A stretch of DNA of 50,509 bases, taken from positions 30,691-81,199 of the forward strand of contig DZBX01000001.1 of the NCBI GenBank assembly GCA_022730075.1, written 5' to 3'. Within the stretch, counting starts at the first letter, position 1. Every line of letters begins with the position of its first letter. A program made the translations under genes and the position numbers. This document shows, one piece after another, positions 1 through 8,591 of the stretch. A model generated the notes under the pieces. The model searched no databases. It had not been told where the DNA came from and saw only the letters and a list, made by a program, of their open reading frames with translations. This DNA comes from Rhodanobacter sp. Lineage in GTDB: Bacteria; Pseudomonadota; Gammaproteobacteria; Xanthomonadales; Rhodanobacteraceae.

Positions 1-287
1 TCCGGCAATGCTGCTTCGAGTTTGCGCCGCAGCAATCCGAGGCTGTGCGTCAGCTCGCGCTCGCGCTCGGCGTGGCGCTCGCGCAACTGCACCAACTCGT
101 GGGTCAGGCTCAATGCCGCGAGCACCGCGATGCGATCAAAACCGACGGTGCGCGTCGCGCCGCGCAGCTCGCGCATTTTCAGATCGAGCAAATTGGCCGC
201 GGCGGCAAGGCCGGTGCGTTCTTCCTCGGTGCAACTGACCAGAAACTCGCGGTCGAGCAGGCGTACGGTGACCGGGACAGTGCTCAT
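1..287 (-). CDS. zapA: Cell division protein ZapA (3' end outside window)
   Basis: ZapA binds FtsZ and promotes bundling of Z-ring filaments in the cytoplasm. The visible 95 codons begin MSTVPVTVRLLDREFLVSC, the beta-rich N-terminal ZapA head, with the family-typical TEEER segment following. A long charged helix (VLAALSLTHELVQLRERHAERERELTHSL) then matches the coiled-coil tail. The ATG at 285-287 is the natural start because the conserved head begins there. The gene runs off the left edge, so only the last few residues are missing. It lies 17 bp after the ZapB-like gene on the same strand and is probably cotranscribed with it. In related genomes 6S RNA follows zapA, but that would fall outside this window. 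Family call is confident. Confidence 0.9.
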   Translation of the reverse strand, partial: MSTVPVTVRLLDREFLVSCTEEERTGLAAAANLLDLKMRELRGATRTVGFDRIAVLAALSLTHELVQLRERHAERERELTHSLGLLRRKLEAALP

Positions 288-304
288 CGAACGGTCCTCA
301 TGCT

Positions 305-535
305 TCAGGCCTGCGGCGGCTGTTCCAGCGCGCGCAGGCGCTGGATCATGGCTTCGATGCGCGTGCGCGCCGTATCGTTGCGCGCGATCAGGCTGGCGCG
401 ATCGCTGGCGAGCTGTTCCTGGCTGTGGCGCAGGCTGCGGTTTTCCTCGGCCAACCGGTGCTGCTGCTGCAGCGCACGCTCGACCAGCGCGTGCAGGGTT
501 TCCAGTTCGGCACGGATCGGATCGGCGGGTGGCAT
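305..535 (-). CDS. ZapB-like coiled-coil protein (TIGR02449 type)
   Basis: A 76-residue protein that is almost wholly heptad-like helix (ELETLHALVERALQQQHRLA, then repeated Glu/Gln/Arg/Leu). This matches the small coiled-coil family encoded just upstream of zapA in xanthomonads and pseudomonads (TIGR02449), distantly similar to ZapB. ZapB links ZapA to the division site in Escherichia coli. A role as a ZapA partner is inferred here from position and coiled-coil character; there is no catalytic motif. The gap to zapA is 17 bp and the gap from the upstream GGDEF-EAL gene is 40 bp, all in one direction. Confidence 0.8.
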   Translation of the reverse strand: MPPADPIRAELETLHALVERALQQQHRLAEENRSLRHSQEQLASDRASLIARNDTARTRIEAMIQRLRALEQPPQA

Positions 536-575
536 GGCGTGACTTTAGCAGGTTGACCGCGGGCGGATGGGACGC

Positions 576-3500
576 TCAATCGTGCGCGAGCGCGCGCTGG
601 GCGCGATGCTGCTCGATGAACGCCAGACACGCCGGCCCGGGCATCGGTTGCGCCAGCAGATAACCCTGCACCTCGTCGCAATCCTTCTCGCGCAGGTATT
701 CGAGCTGCTCGGGTGTTTCCACGCCCTCGGCCACCACGTTCAGTCCCAGCGCATGCGCCATCAGCACGATGGTGCCGAGGATGGTTTCGTCATCGACGCT
801 GAGGGTGAGTTTGGAGACGAAGGTCTGATCGATCTTGAGGGTATCCAGCGGCAGGCGCTGCAGGTAGGCCAGTGATGAATAGCCGGTACCGAAGTCGTCG
901 ATGGCCAGGGTGACGCCGACATTGTTGATGGCCTCCAGAATGGCGCGCGCGCGTTCCGGATCCTGCATCAGCATGCTCTCGGTCAACTCCAGTTCCAGCA
1001 GTTCCGGGGCGATGGCGTGGCGCGCCAGTGTCTCGAACAGGTAATTGCTGATGTCACCGCGCGCGAGCTGTGCCGCCGACAGATTGACCGCCATGGTCAC
1101 GTCCTTGAGTCCGGTCGCGCACCATGTGGCCAGCTCGGCGCAGGCGCGTTCGATCACGAACTCGCCGATGGCGCTGATCAGGCCGATTTCCTCGGCCAGC
1201 GGAATGAACAGCGACGGCGGGATGCTGCCGAACTCCTCGCTGTGCCAGCGCAGCAGCGCCTCGACGCCGGTGATGCGATCTTCGGCCAGGCTCAGCTTGG
1301 GCTGATAGACCAGGTGCAGTTCCTCGCGTTTGAGCGCGCGTTGCAGCGCCGCGATCAGATCGGCGCGCTGGCGCACCTCGGTGTCCAGCGCCTCGGTGTA
1401 GACAGCGAACGTATTGCGGCCGCGTTCCTTGGCGCGGTACATGGCGATATCGGCGTACTTGAGCAGATCGGTGGGCGCCTGGCCGTGCGTTGGATAAAGC
1501 GCGATGCCGATCGAAAGCGAAATCTGCGCCTCGCGCCCGTCGCCGAGGTCCATCGGTTCGGCAAACACTTGCAGCAATTTCTGCGCGATGTCCTCGGCGT
1601 CGCTGGTTTGCGCCACGCGCTCCAGCACCACCGTGAACTCGTCGCCGCCCAGCCGCGCCACGGTGTCGTCGTCGCGCACCACCGCGCGCAGGCGGCGTCC
1701 GGCCGCCTGCAGCACGCGATCGCCGACGCTGTGGCCGTGCGCGTCGTTGACGTGCTTGAAGCGGTCCAGATCGACGAACAGCACGGCCACCAGGCGCCCC
1801 ATCTGACGTGCGCGCAGAATGGCGTCGCCGAGGCGCTCGGTGAGCAGGGTGCGATTGGGCAGGCCGGTCAACGGATCGTAGTTGGCGAGATAGTGCAATT
1901 CCTGCTCGGCGCGGCGGCGCGCGGTGACATCGGTGAGCACGGCGACGAAATGCGTGCGCTGACCATGGGCGTCGCGGATCTCGTTGACCTCGATACGGCA
2001 CAGGATGGGCTCGCCATCGCGCTTGCGTTGCCAGAGTTCGCCGTGAAAGTGGCCGCTGCTTTCGAGTTTGGCGCGTACCTGCAGGAACGCCTCGGGCTGG
2101 TCCGGACTGTCGAGCAGGCTGGAGGGTTGCCCGAGGATGTCCTGCGCGGTGTATCCGGTCATGCGCGTGAACGCCGGGTTGACCGCAACGAAGTGCATCG
2201 TTGCGTCGGTGACCGCGACCGCCTCGCCCATCGAGCGCACCACCAGGTCCGAGATCGAGCGTTCGCGCTCGCGCGCCAGCTCGCTGCTGATGTCGCGCGA
2301 GGTGCCGATGACACGCAGCGGGCGGCCCTCGGCGTCGGATTCACTGATCTTGCCGCGCGCGCGTATCCATAGCCATTGACCGTCGGCGCCGCGCAGGCGG
2401 TGCTCGGATTCGTAGAACGGCGTGTGCCCGGCGAGGTGCTCGGCGAGGTTGTGTTCCAGTTGCGGCAGATCGTCGGGGTGCACCGCGTAGCGGCGCCAGT
2501 CCTCGATGGTGAGCACATCCTCGCGCGGCCCGCCCAGCAAGTGCATATCGCCCATGCGGCTCAGCACGCCGCGCTGCAGATCCAGTTCCCACAGTGCATC
2601 ACCCGAGCCCCACAAGGCCAGCTTCAGGCGCTCCTCGCGCGCGGCGCTGTCCTGCCGATAGCGACGCTCCGTGCGACGCCGGTTCCAGGTCATGCCGATC
2701 AGCAGCAGCACACCACCACCGGCCAGCAACGCATACAGCGCGCGCATGGCCGGGCTGTCCCACCACGGCGGCACCACGCTCAGGGACAGACGCGCGGGCG
2801 GCGCGAGCTGGGCCCCGGCGCCGGTGCTGGCGGCGACCTCGAAGGTGTAGCGGCCGGCGTCGAGGTCGGCATAGGACACCCCGCGCGTTGGCGCCGGCGC
2901 GCTCCAGCGGGTGCTGCGGCCAAGCAGGCGGTAGCGGTACAGGCCCGCCTCGGGGTGGCGGTAGTCGAGGCTGGCGAAGCGGATGCGCACTGGCTGGCCC
3001 AGCGCCACGCGCAGGTTGCCGGTGCGCGGCGGCACGCGCTCGCCCTGATCACCGATGCGCAGCGCGGTCAACTGCACGTTGTCGGGCACGTCGGGTTGCT
3101 TGCGCAGTGCCGCGCCGACGGTGAAGCCCTCGGGTCCGCCGAAAGCGATGCTGCCGTCATCCAGGCGCGTGCAGGTGCCGGCATTGGATTCCATGCCATT
3201 GATGCCGTCACGCCGGCCATAACGCACGATGCGGCCGCTGGCCGTGTCCAGCGCGGCGATACCGAGATTGGTGCCGATCCACAGCGTGCCTCGTGGTTGC
3301 TCGACCAGGCAGTAGATGACGTCGTCCGGCAGGCCCTGGCGCAAGCCGTAGTGCTGGAAGCGCGCCTGTCCACCGCGCACGCCCAGCAGGCGATCCAGGC
3401 CGTCACCGGTGCCGACCCAAAGCGTTCCACCGCTACTGCGCGCCAGGCTGATCACCTCGTCGTTGCTGAGGCTGTCGGCTTGTCCTGGCTGATGTCGAAA

Positions 3501-5159
3501 CGCCTGCAATCGATCGTGTTGCCACAGCAGCAGTGCATCGTTGCTCGCGATCCATACCCCGCCCTGGTCGGCGGTGGCGAAGCCGAAGGCGTGCGGAAAG
3601 CGCGCATTGCCCGGTGGCGGCGGCAGCCACTGCGGCGCGGCCATGCCGGGGCGCCATCGCGCCACGCCGCGCACCGCGCCAGCCAACCAGAGCGTGCCGT
3701 CGGGCGCCTGCCAGACCGTGTACAGCCACTGCCCCGGCACCGGGTTGCCGGGGTCGCTGGCATAGGCGGGCTGCGTCACGCCGGTGGCCGGATCGAACTG
3801 CAGCAGGCCGGCATTGCTTGCCAGCCAGAGTTTGTCGTCGCCCGGCTGGCGCACGATGCCCTCCACCGCCAATCCGGGCACCGCGGGTGTGCCCAGCGGC
3901 GGTCTGCCTGGTGCGCGGTCGGCCAGCGCCGGCAACAGCAGCGGGGTGTAATCGTTCAATGTCTGCGTGCGCGCGTCGTACAGCATCAGACCGGCATGCG
4001 AGCCGATCCAGAGTTTGCTGGCGCCGCCGGGTGCCAGCGCACGGATGAAATTGGCGCGATCCTCGGGGTCGTTGCGATCCGGCACGGTGACCGACTGGAA
4101 GCGCGCGCCACGCGGGTCGGTATGCACCACGCCGGCCATGCCGGCGATGGCCCACAGGGTTCCGTCACGGCTGACCAGCAATTGACGCAACACGCCCGGT
4201 GGCAGTTCGCCGCGCACGCCGTGGCGCGAGGGCACGCGTTGCAGCAGATCCCCGGCCAGGCGCAGCAGGCCGCCGTCATCGGGCGCGATCCACAGCGCAC
4301 CGCTGGCATCCTCGGCCAGCGCATGCACGCCGGCAGGCGCAGCGCCCGTCTCTGGCCACAGTCGTGACCAGCCATTGCTGGCCAGCGCGAACAGGCCGGC
4401 GCGGGTGCCCAGCAGCAGTTGGCCGCGCGGCGTGCACAGCAGCGCCTGGCCACTGCCGTCGAGCTTGTCGGGCAGCGCCAGCGCGGTGGCTGCCGGCCGC
4501 GCCAGATCCACGCGCAGCAGATTGCCATCGGCCAGCGCGTAGGCGGTCGTGGTGCCGCAGGCGCTCAAGGCTTGCGCTCCCTCGGCGTCCGCAGGTGCCT
4601 GCCAGAGGACGTGCAGGCGTGACTGGCGGCCGTCCCACAGGCTCACGCCGGCCGGTCCCGCCATCAACAGGCGCGCATCCGGCAAGCTCAGCAGCGCGGA
4701 TCCCGGGCCGGGCGCGCGCAGGCCGGCCGGCAGCGGCAACGGCCCGCGCGCCGGGTCGAACAGCAGCAGTCCCGGTGCGGCCGAATCTCGGCTCGCTGCG
4801 GCCGTCGACAGCCACAGGCGTCCGTCGCCGGCGCCAGCGATGGCGGCGATGGCCGGCGCGGTGCTGCCGTGGCGGGTTCCGCCATCGAGAAACGACAACA
4901 AGTGGTGACCGTCGAAACGGTACAGCGCGGACGGCGCGGCAATCCAGATGAAACCCTCGGCATCCTGGTAAATGCTGCTGACACCGGATTGCTGCAAGCC
5001 GTCGTTGGCGCCGATGCGCTCGAAATAATAGTGACTGATCGCCACCGTGTGCCGCACCGGTACCGCCGCCTGCGCGTGATCCCGCGGCGCCAGCAGCAGG
5101 GTACCCAACCCCAGCGCGAAGGCCAGAGCGTGCAAGGCGCGCGTGGTACCTGCCGACAT
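576..5159 (-). CDS. Membrane sensor with beta-propeller, Y_Y_Y, PAS-PAS, GGDEF and EAL domains
   Basis: A 1527-residue dual-domain cyclic-di-GMP enzyme. Order: signal peptide (about 1-30); periplasmic two-component-regulator-type propeller repeats (about 35-690) with recurring GxLWxA/GT motifs; a Y_Y_Y domain (about 700-790); one membrane helix (about 798-823); two PAS domains (about 840-1085); GGDEF (about 1095-1255); EAL (about 1270-1515). The cyclase motif GGDEF near residue 1170 is intact, and an RxxD inhibitory site (RDDD) lies five residues before it. The phosphodiesterase motifs EALLRW (near 1300), DDFGTGYSS and EGVET are also intact, so both activities are possible. The reading frame stays open to 5489, but the ATG at 5159 is chosen because it directly precedes the signal peptide and lies downstream of a TACACT -10-like box (5187-5192). 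An ATG at 5204 is the alternative. The ligand sensed by the propeller is unknown. Confidence 0.93.
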   Translation of the reverse strand: MSAGTTRALHALAFALGLGTLLLAPRDHAQAAVPVRHTVAISHYYFERIGANDGLQQSGVSSIYQDAEGFIWIAAPSALYRFDGHHLLSFLDGGTRHGSTAPAIAAIAGAGDGRLWLSTAAASRDSAAPGLLLFDPARGPLPLPAGLRAPGPGSALLSLPDARLLMAGPAGVSLWDGRQSRLHVLWQAPADAEGAQALSACGTTTAYALADGNLLRVDLARPAATALALPDKLDGSGQALLCTPRGQLLLGTRAGLFALASNGWSRLWPETGAAPAGVHALAEDASGALWIAPDDGGLLRLAGDLLQRVPSRHGVRGELPPGVLRQLLVSRDGTLWAIAGMAGVVHTDPRGARFQSVTVPDRNDPEDRANFIRALAPGGASKLWIGSHAGLMLYDARTQTLNDYTPLLLPALADRAPGRPPLGTPAVPGLAVEGIVRQPGDDKLWLASNAGLLQFDPATGVTQPAYASDPGNPVPGQWLYTVWQAPDGTLWLAGAVRGVARWRPGMAAPQWLPPPPGNARFPHAFGFATADQGGVWIASNDALLLWQHDRLQAFRHQPGQADSLSNDEVISLARSSGGTLWVGTGDGLDRLLGVRGGQARFQHYGLRQGLPDDVIYCLVEQPRGTLWIGTNLGIAALDTASGRIVRYGRRDGINGMESNAGTCTRLDDGSIAFGGPEGFTVGAALRKQPDVPDNVQLTALRIGDQGERVPPRTGNLRVALGQPVRIRFASLDYRHPEAGLYRYRLLGRSTRWSAPAPTRGVSYADLDAGRYTFEVAASTGAGAQLAPPARLSLSVVPPWWDSPAMRALYALLAGGGVLLLIGMTWNRRRTERRYRQDSAAREERLKLALWGSGDALWELDLQRGVLSRMGDMHLLGGPREDVLTIEDWRRYAVHPDDLPQLEHNLAEHLAGHTPFYESEHRLRGADGQWLWIRARGKISESDAEGRPLRVIGTSRDISSELARERERSISDLVVRSMGEAVAVTDATMHFVAVNPAFTRMTGYTAQDILGQPSSLLDSPDQPEAFLQVRAKLESSGHFHGELWQRKRDGEPILCRIEVNEIRDAHGQRTHFVAVLTDVTARRRAEQELHYLANYDPLTGLPNRTLLTERLGDAILRARQMGRLVAVLFVDLDRFKHVNDAHGHSVGDRVLQAAGRRLRAVVRDDDTVARLGGDEFTVVLERVAQTSDAEDIAQKLLQVFAEPMDLGDGREAQISLSIGIALYPTHGQAPTDLLKYADIAMYRAKERGRNTFAVYTEALDTEVRQRADLIAALQRALKREELHLVYQPKLSLAEDRITGVEALLRWHSEEFGSIPPSLFIPLAEEIGLISAIGEFVIERACAELATWCATGLKDVTMAVNLSAAQLARGDISNYLFETLARHAIAPELLELELTESMLMQDPERARAILEAINNVGVTLAIDDFGTGYSSLAYLQRLPLDTLKIDQTFVSKLTLSVDDETILGTIVLMAHALGLNVVAEGVETPEQLEYLREKDCDEVQGYLLAQPMPGPACLAFIEQHRAQRALAHD

Positions 5160-5274
5160 GACGATCCGATGGGCCCCGTTGCGGCGAGTGTAGGCAATCC
5201 GCATGCGAGCGGCTAGGCTGATCGCTGCGCCTCGCCATGACACATCCGTACCGCACTGATGGATATTGCCCCGC

Positions 5275-5820
5275 ATGACCACCGCCCCTGACCACCCGGC
5301 ATTGAGCCAGGCCCTGAACGCCGCGCGCGCGCCCGTAAGCGCCAGCGAGCTGCATGGCGGCATCACCGCGCTGGCCAGCGCGCTGGCGCCGGAGCAAGCC
5401 ATGCGCGAACTGGACGCGCAATTGGAGGATGTTGCCGGAAGCGCGGCAGATGCGCTGCGCGACCTGGCACGCGCTTGCATGAGGGACACGCAACGCGCCT
5501 TGGGCGATCCCGATCTGAGCTATGTGCCACTGCTGCCGGAGGGTGAGGCGCCACTGCCGGATCAGGCCGTGGCACTGGTGGATTTCTGCCGCGGATTCCT
5601 GGAAGGTTTGGGTCTGGCCGGCGTCGGCGCGGGTCAGCGCCTGCCGGCGGAAGTCGACGAGGTGCTACGTGCATTTGCCGAGCTTGGTTCCGGCCCGGTG
5701 ATGTTGGACGACGATGCCGGCGATCTGGAAGCACTCACCGAGCTGGTCGAGTTCGTGCGCGTCGGCGTGATGCTGGTGCATGCCGAGTTGGGCGTCGACG
5801 TGGACCGCGCCGCGACATGA
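5275..5820 (+). CDS. UPF0149 (YgfB/YecA) family protein
   Basis: A 181-residue acidic alpha-helical protein. The segments ELHGGITALASAL, YVPLLPEGEAPLPDQAVAL and DFCRGFLEGLGLAG are typical of UPF0149, whose members are commonly encoded directly before pepP. Its biochemical role is unclear. The ATG at 5275 is preferred over an in-frame TTG at 5266. No ribosome-binding site is visible, but a GATATT box at 5262-5267 would place transcription start at about the A of this ATG, so the message may be leaderless. The stop overlaps the pepP start (ATGA, 5817-5820), indicating translational coupling. It is divergent from the GGDEF-EAL gene. Confidence 0.85.
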   Translation: MTTAPDHPALSQALNAARAPVSASELHGGITALASALAPEQAMRELDAQLEDVAGSAADALRDLARACMRDTQRALGDPDLSYVPLLPEGEAPLPDQAVALVDFCRGFLEGLGLAGVGAGQRLPAEVDEVLRAFAELGSGPVMLDDDAGDLEALTELVEFVRVGVMLVHAELGVDVDRAAT

Positions 5821-7154
5821 GTGCTCCGCGCTTGATCGGCGTGCGTGAATACGCGCGTCGGCGTCGCGAACTGATGCGCATGGCCGGTGCCGATGCCGCC
5901 ATCCTGCTGGCCGCCGCGCCGCCGCGCCTGCGCAATGGCGATACCGCGTGGCCGTATCGCCAGGATTCCGATTTCCTGTACCTCAGCGGGTTCGACGAGC
6001 CCGCCGCGGTGTTGGCGCTGTTGCCGGGCCGCCAAGCCGGACAGAGCGTGCTGTTCTGCCGCGAGCGCGAACCTGCGCAGGAACGCTGGGACGGCGCCTG
6101 GCGCGGTCCGGAGGGCGCGGTACGCGAACTGGGCCTGGATGACGCGTTTCCGATCGCCGACATCGACGACATTCTGCCCGGCATGCTCGAAGGCCGCGCG
6201 CGCCTGTATTGCCACTTCGGTCGCGAGGCTGCATTCGACGCGCAGCTGCTGGCCTGGCTGCGGCGCTTGCGCGCCATGCCGGGCGCGGCGCAGGCGCCGC
6301 AGGAAATGCTGGCACTGGGCCACCTGCTGCACGAGCTGCGCCTGTTCAAGTCGCCGGCCGAGCTGGGCCTGCTGCGGCATGCGGCCAACCTCGGCATGGA
6401 GGCGCACCGTGTCGCGTGGGCGGCGCTGGTGCCGGGCGCGACCGAGTTCGCCATCGAGGCCGATTTCGTGCATGCGCTGCGCCACGCGGGCGCGCAGCCC
6501 AGTTATCCGCCGATCGTCGCCGGCGGGCGCAATGCCTGCGTGCTGCACTACGCGCGTAACGACGCGCCGCTGCGCGCGGGTGAGCTGCTGCTGCTGGATG
6601 GCGGCGCCGAATGGCAGGGCTATGCCTCGGACATCACCCGCACGTTGCCGGTGAGCGGGCATTTCAGTGCGCCGCAACGCGCGCTTTATCAACTGGTGCT
6701 GGACGCGCAGCGCGCGGCGCTGGCGCGGATCCGCCCCGGGCAAAGCTGGGAGGCTTTTCATCAGGCCGCGCGCGAGGTGCTCATCGCCGGCCTGTGCGCG
6801 CTGGGCCTGCTCAAGGGCACGCCTGCGCAGGCGCTGGCCAGCGGCGTCTACCGGCGATATTTTCCGCACAAGACCGGGCATTGGCTGGGGCTGGATGTGC
6901 ACGACGCCGGTGATTACCGCATCCACGGCGAGCCGCGCCTGCTGGAACCCGGCATGGTGCTCACGGTCGAACCGGGGCTATATATCGCGCCCGATGAGCG
7001 CAACGCCCCGGCGCGTTATCGCGGCATCGGCATCCGCATCGAGGATGATGTCGTGGTCACCGCGCACGGCGCCGAGGTGCTGACCATGGCGTTGCCCAGC
7101 GATCCCGATGCGTTGGAGGACGCCCTGGCGTCCGCTCGCAGCCACACCCATTGA
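5817..7154 (+). CDS. pepP: Xaa-Pro aminopeptidase (aminopeptidase P, M24B)
   Basis: A cytoplasmic metallopeptidase that removes an N-terminal residue preceding proline. The 445-residue length is typical of bacterial PepP. The N-terminal creatinase-like domain (about 1-175) contains YRQDSDFLYLSGFDEP. The pita-bread catalytic domain carries the expected five metal ligands: Asp261 (LLLDGGAE), Asp272 (SDITRT), His355 (HKTGHWLGLDVHD), Glu385 (VEPGLYI) and Glu409 (RIEDDV). The ATG lies inside the stop codon of the UPF0149 gene, so the two are probably translated together. In many relatives ubiquinone hydroxylase genes (ubiH) follow pepP; here an AcvB/VirJ gene begins five bases after the stop. Confidence 0.96.
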   Translation: MSAPRLIGVREYARRRRELMRMAGADAAILLAAAPPRLRNGDTAWPYRQDSDFLYLSGFDEPAAVLALLPGRQAGQSVLFCREREPAQERWDGAWRGPEGAVRELGLDDAFPIADIDDILPGMLEGRARLYCHFGREAAFDAQLLAWLRRLRAMPGAAQAPQEMLALGHLLHELRLFKSPAELGLLRHAANLGMEAHRVAWAALVPGATEFAIEADFVHALRHAGAQPSYPPIVAGGRNACVLHYARNDAPLRAGELLLLDGGAEWQGYASDITRTLPVSGHFSAPQRALYQLVLDAQRAALARIRPGQSWEAFHQAAREVLIAGLCALGLLKGTPAQALASGVYRRYFPHKTGHWLGLDVHDAGDYRIHGEPRLLEPGMVLTVEPGLYIAPDERNAPARYRGIGIRIEDDVVVTAHGAEVLTMALPSDPDALEDALASARSHTH

Positions 7155-7159
7155 CCTCC

Positions 7160-8581
7160 ATGAAAATCCTGTCGAGTCCGATCATGCGCAAGCCCCGTTT
7201 CGCCCTGTTGCTGGTTGCCCTGATGCTGTCGATCGCTGCCATTGCCACGCCGCCGCGCGTGCAGGCCGCGCAGCAGCCGCCCATCGCCGACGCCACCTAT
7301 GGCGCGCACATCATCAACTACGGGCTGTTCGGCCCGGTGCGCGTGTATCAGCCGATGGGCACGCCGCGGCGTGCGCTGATCGTGTTCTCGCGTGCCTCCG
7401 GCTGGGGCGTCAACGAGGCGCGCTACGCCACCGGCCTGCAGCAGGCCGGCAGCCTGGTGATCGGTGTCGATCTGCCGCGCTATCTGAAAACGCTGGAAGC
7501 GCTCAAGGGCAAGTGCAGCTACCCGGCCGGGCATGTCGAGGAGCTGTCGCACTGGATGCAGAAGACGCTCAAGCTGCCGGTCTATCTGCGCCCGTTCATC
7601 GTCGGCTTCGACGGCGGCGCCGACTTCACCTACGCGCTGGGCGTGCAGGCGCCGGCGGGCACTTTCGCCGGCATGGCCACGCTGGGCTGGGACGGTCGCT
7701 TCACCCTGCGCAAACCGCTGTGCAAGGGCGACGCCGGCAACGCCACCGTGGCGCAGGGCAAGGCGTTCGGATTCACCCCGGTGAAACCCCTGCCGCTGCC
7801 GTGGCTGGCCGCGGGCAGCCCCGGCGCGCATGAAATCGGTCCGCCCGTGGCCTTCGGGCGTGCGCAGCGCGCACCGGCCGATGGTGCGCTGCTGGCTGCC
7901 GAACTCGATGCACTGGTGCGCAAGCCGACGCTCAGCGCCGGCGCCTTCGCCGACAAGCTCGACGACCTGCCACTGACCGAGATCGCGCCGGTCGGCAAGC
8001 CGGATGGCCGCGTGGTGATCATGTTCAGCGGTGACGGCGGCTGGGCCGGGCTGGACAAGGGCGTGGCCAAGGTGCTGTCCATGCATGGCGTGCGCGTGGT
8101 CGGGCTGAGTTCGCTGGAATACTTCTGGCACAAGAAGACGCCCACCGAAACCGCGCAGGCGCTGGCGCGCATCCTCGCCGCCTATACCGCGCGCTATCCC
8201 GACGCGCGCTACACGCTGATGGGTTACTCGTTCGGCGCCGGCGTGGTGCCGGTGGTGTACAACCTGCTGCCAGCGGAACTCAAGCAGCACATCGATGCCG
8301 AGGTGCTGGTTTCGCCCGATCCCGAAGGCTGGTTCGACATCCACATCGGTGACTGGTTCGGCACCACGCGGCACGAGTTCAATGTGCCACTGGATCCGGA
8401 GATCGCGCGTACGAAGATCCCCGTCATTTGCCTGTCCGGTCAGAGCGAGGGCCACAAGACCTATTGCGACAGCCTGGCCGAACGTCACATGGCGCGGCTG
8501 ATCACCCTGCCGGGCGGCCACCACTACGAAGGCGATTACGACCGCCTTGGCCAGGTGATCCTGCAGGCGCTGCCGAAGTAG
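7160..8581 (+). CDS. acvB: AcvB/VirJ family serine hydrolase, probable lysyl-phosphatidylglycerol hydrolase
   Basis: A 473-residue exported alpha/beta hydrolase of the long AcvB form, with two related halves. A hydrophobic signal sequence (FALLLVALMLSIAAIA) is followed by an N-terminal domain (YGAHIINYGLFGPVRVYQP). The catalytic half contains MFSGDGGWAGLDKG, the nucleophile motif GYSFGA with Ser357, and a C-terminal LPGGHHYEGDY that supplies the likely catalytic histidine. In Agrobacterium, AcvB hydrolyses lysyl-phosphatidylglycerol in the periplasm. The same role is inferred here because the gene meets mprF, the synthase gene, tail to tail with a 10 bp gap. The start is uncertain: ATG 7160 is five bases after pepP, while ATG 7184 (MRKPRF) gives a neater signal peptide. 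Transcription with pepP is likely. Confidence 0.88.
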   Translation: MKILSSPIMRKPRFALLLVALMLSIAAIATPPRVQAAQQPPIADATYGAHIINYGLFGPVRVYQPMGTPRRALIVFSRASGWGVNEARYATGLQQAGSLVIGVDLPRYLKTLEALKGKCSYPAGHVEELSHWMQKTLKLPVYLRPFIVGFDGGADFTYALGVQAPAGTFAGMATLGWDGRFTLRKPLCKGDAGNATVAQGKAFGFTPVKPLPLPWLAAGSPGAHEIGPPVAFGRAQRAPADGALLAAELDALVRKPTLSAGAFADKLDDLPLTEIAPVGKPDGRVVIMFSGDGGWAGLDKGVAKVLSMHGVRVVGLSSLEYFWHKKTPTETAQALARILAAYTARYPDARYTLMGYSFGAGVVPVVYNLLPAELKQHIDAEVLVSPDPEGWFDIHIGDWFGTTRHEFNVPLDPEIARTKIPVICLSGQSEGHKTYCDSLAERHMARLITLPGGHHYEGDYDRLGQVILQALPK

Positions 8582-8591
8582 GGCGGGCGGG

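Noticed and set aside
2376-4367. A 663-codon plus-strand frame opposite the propeller region of the GGDEF-EAL gene
   Set aside because: No recognisable domain and no ribosome-binding site; the opposite strand has clear propeller repeats.
5160-5489. N-terminal extension of 110 residues to the GGDEF-EAL protein
   Set aside because: It would overlap the UPF0149 gene and place a signal peptide in the middle of the protein.
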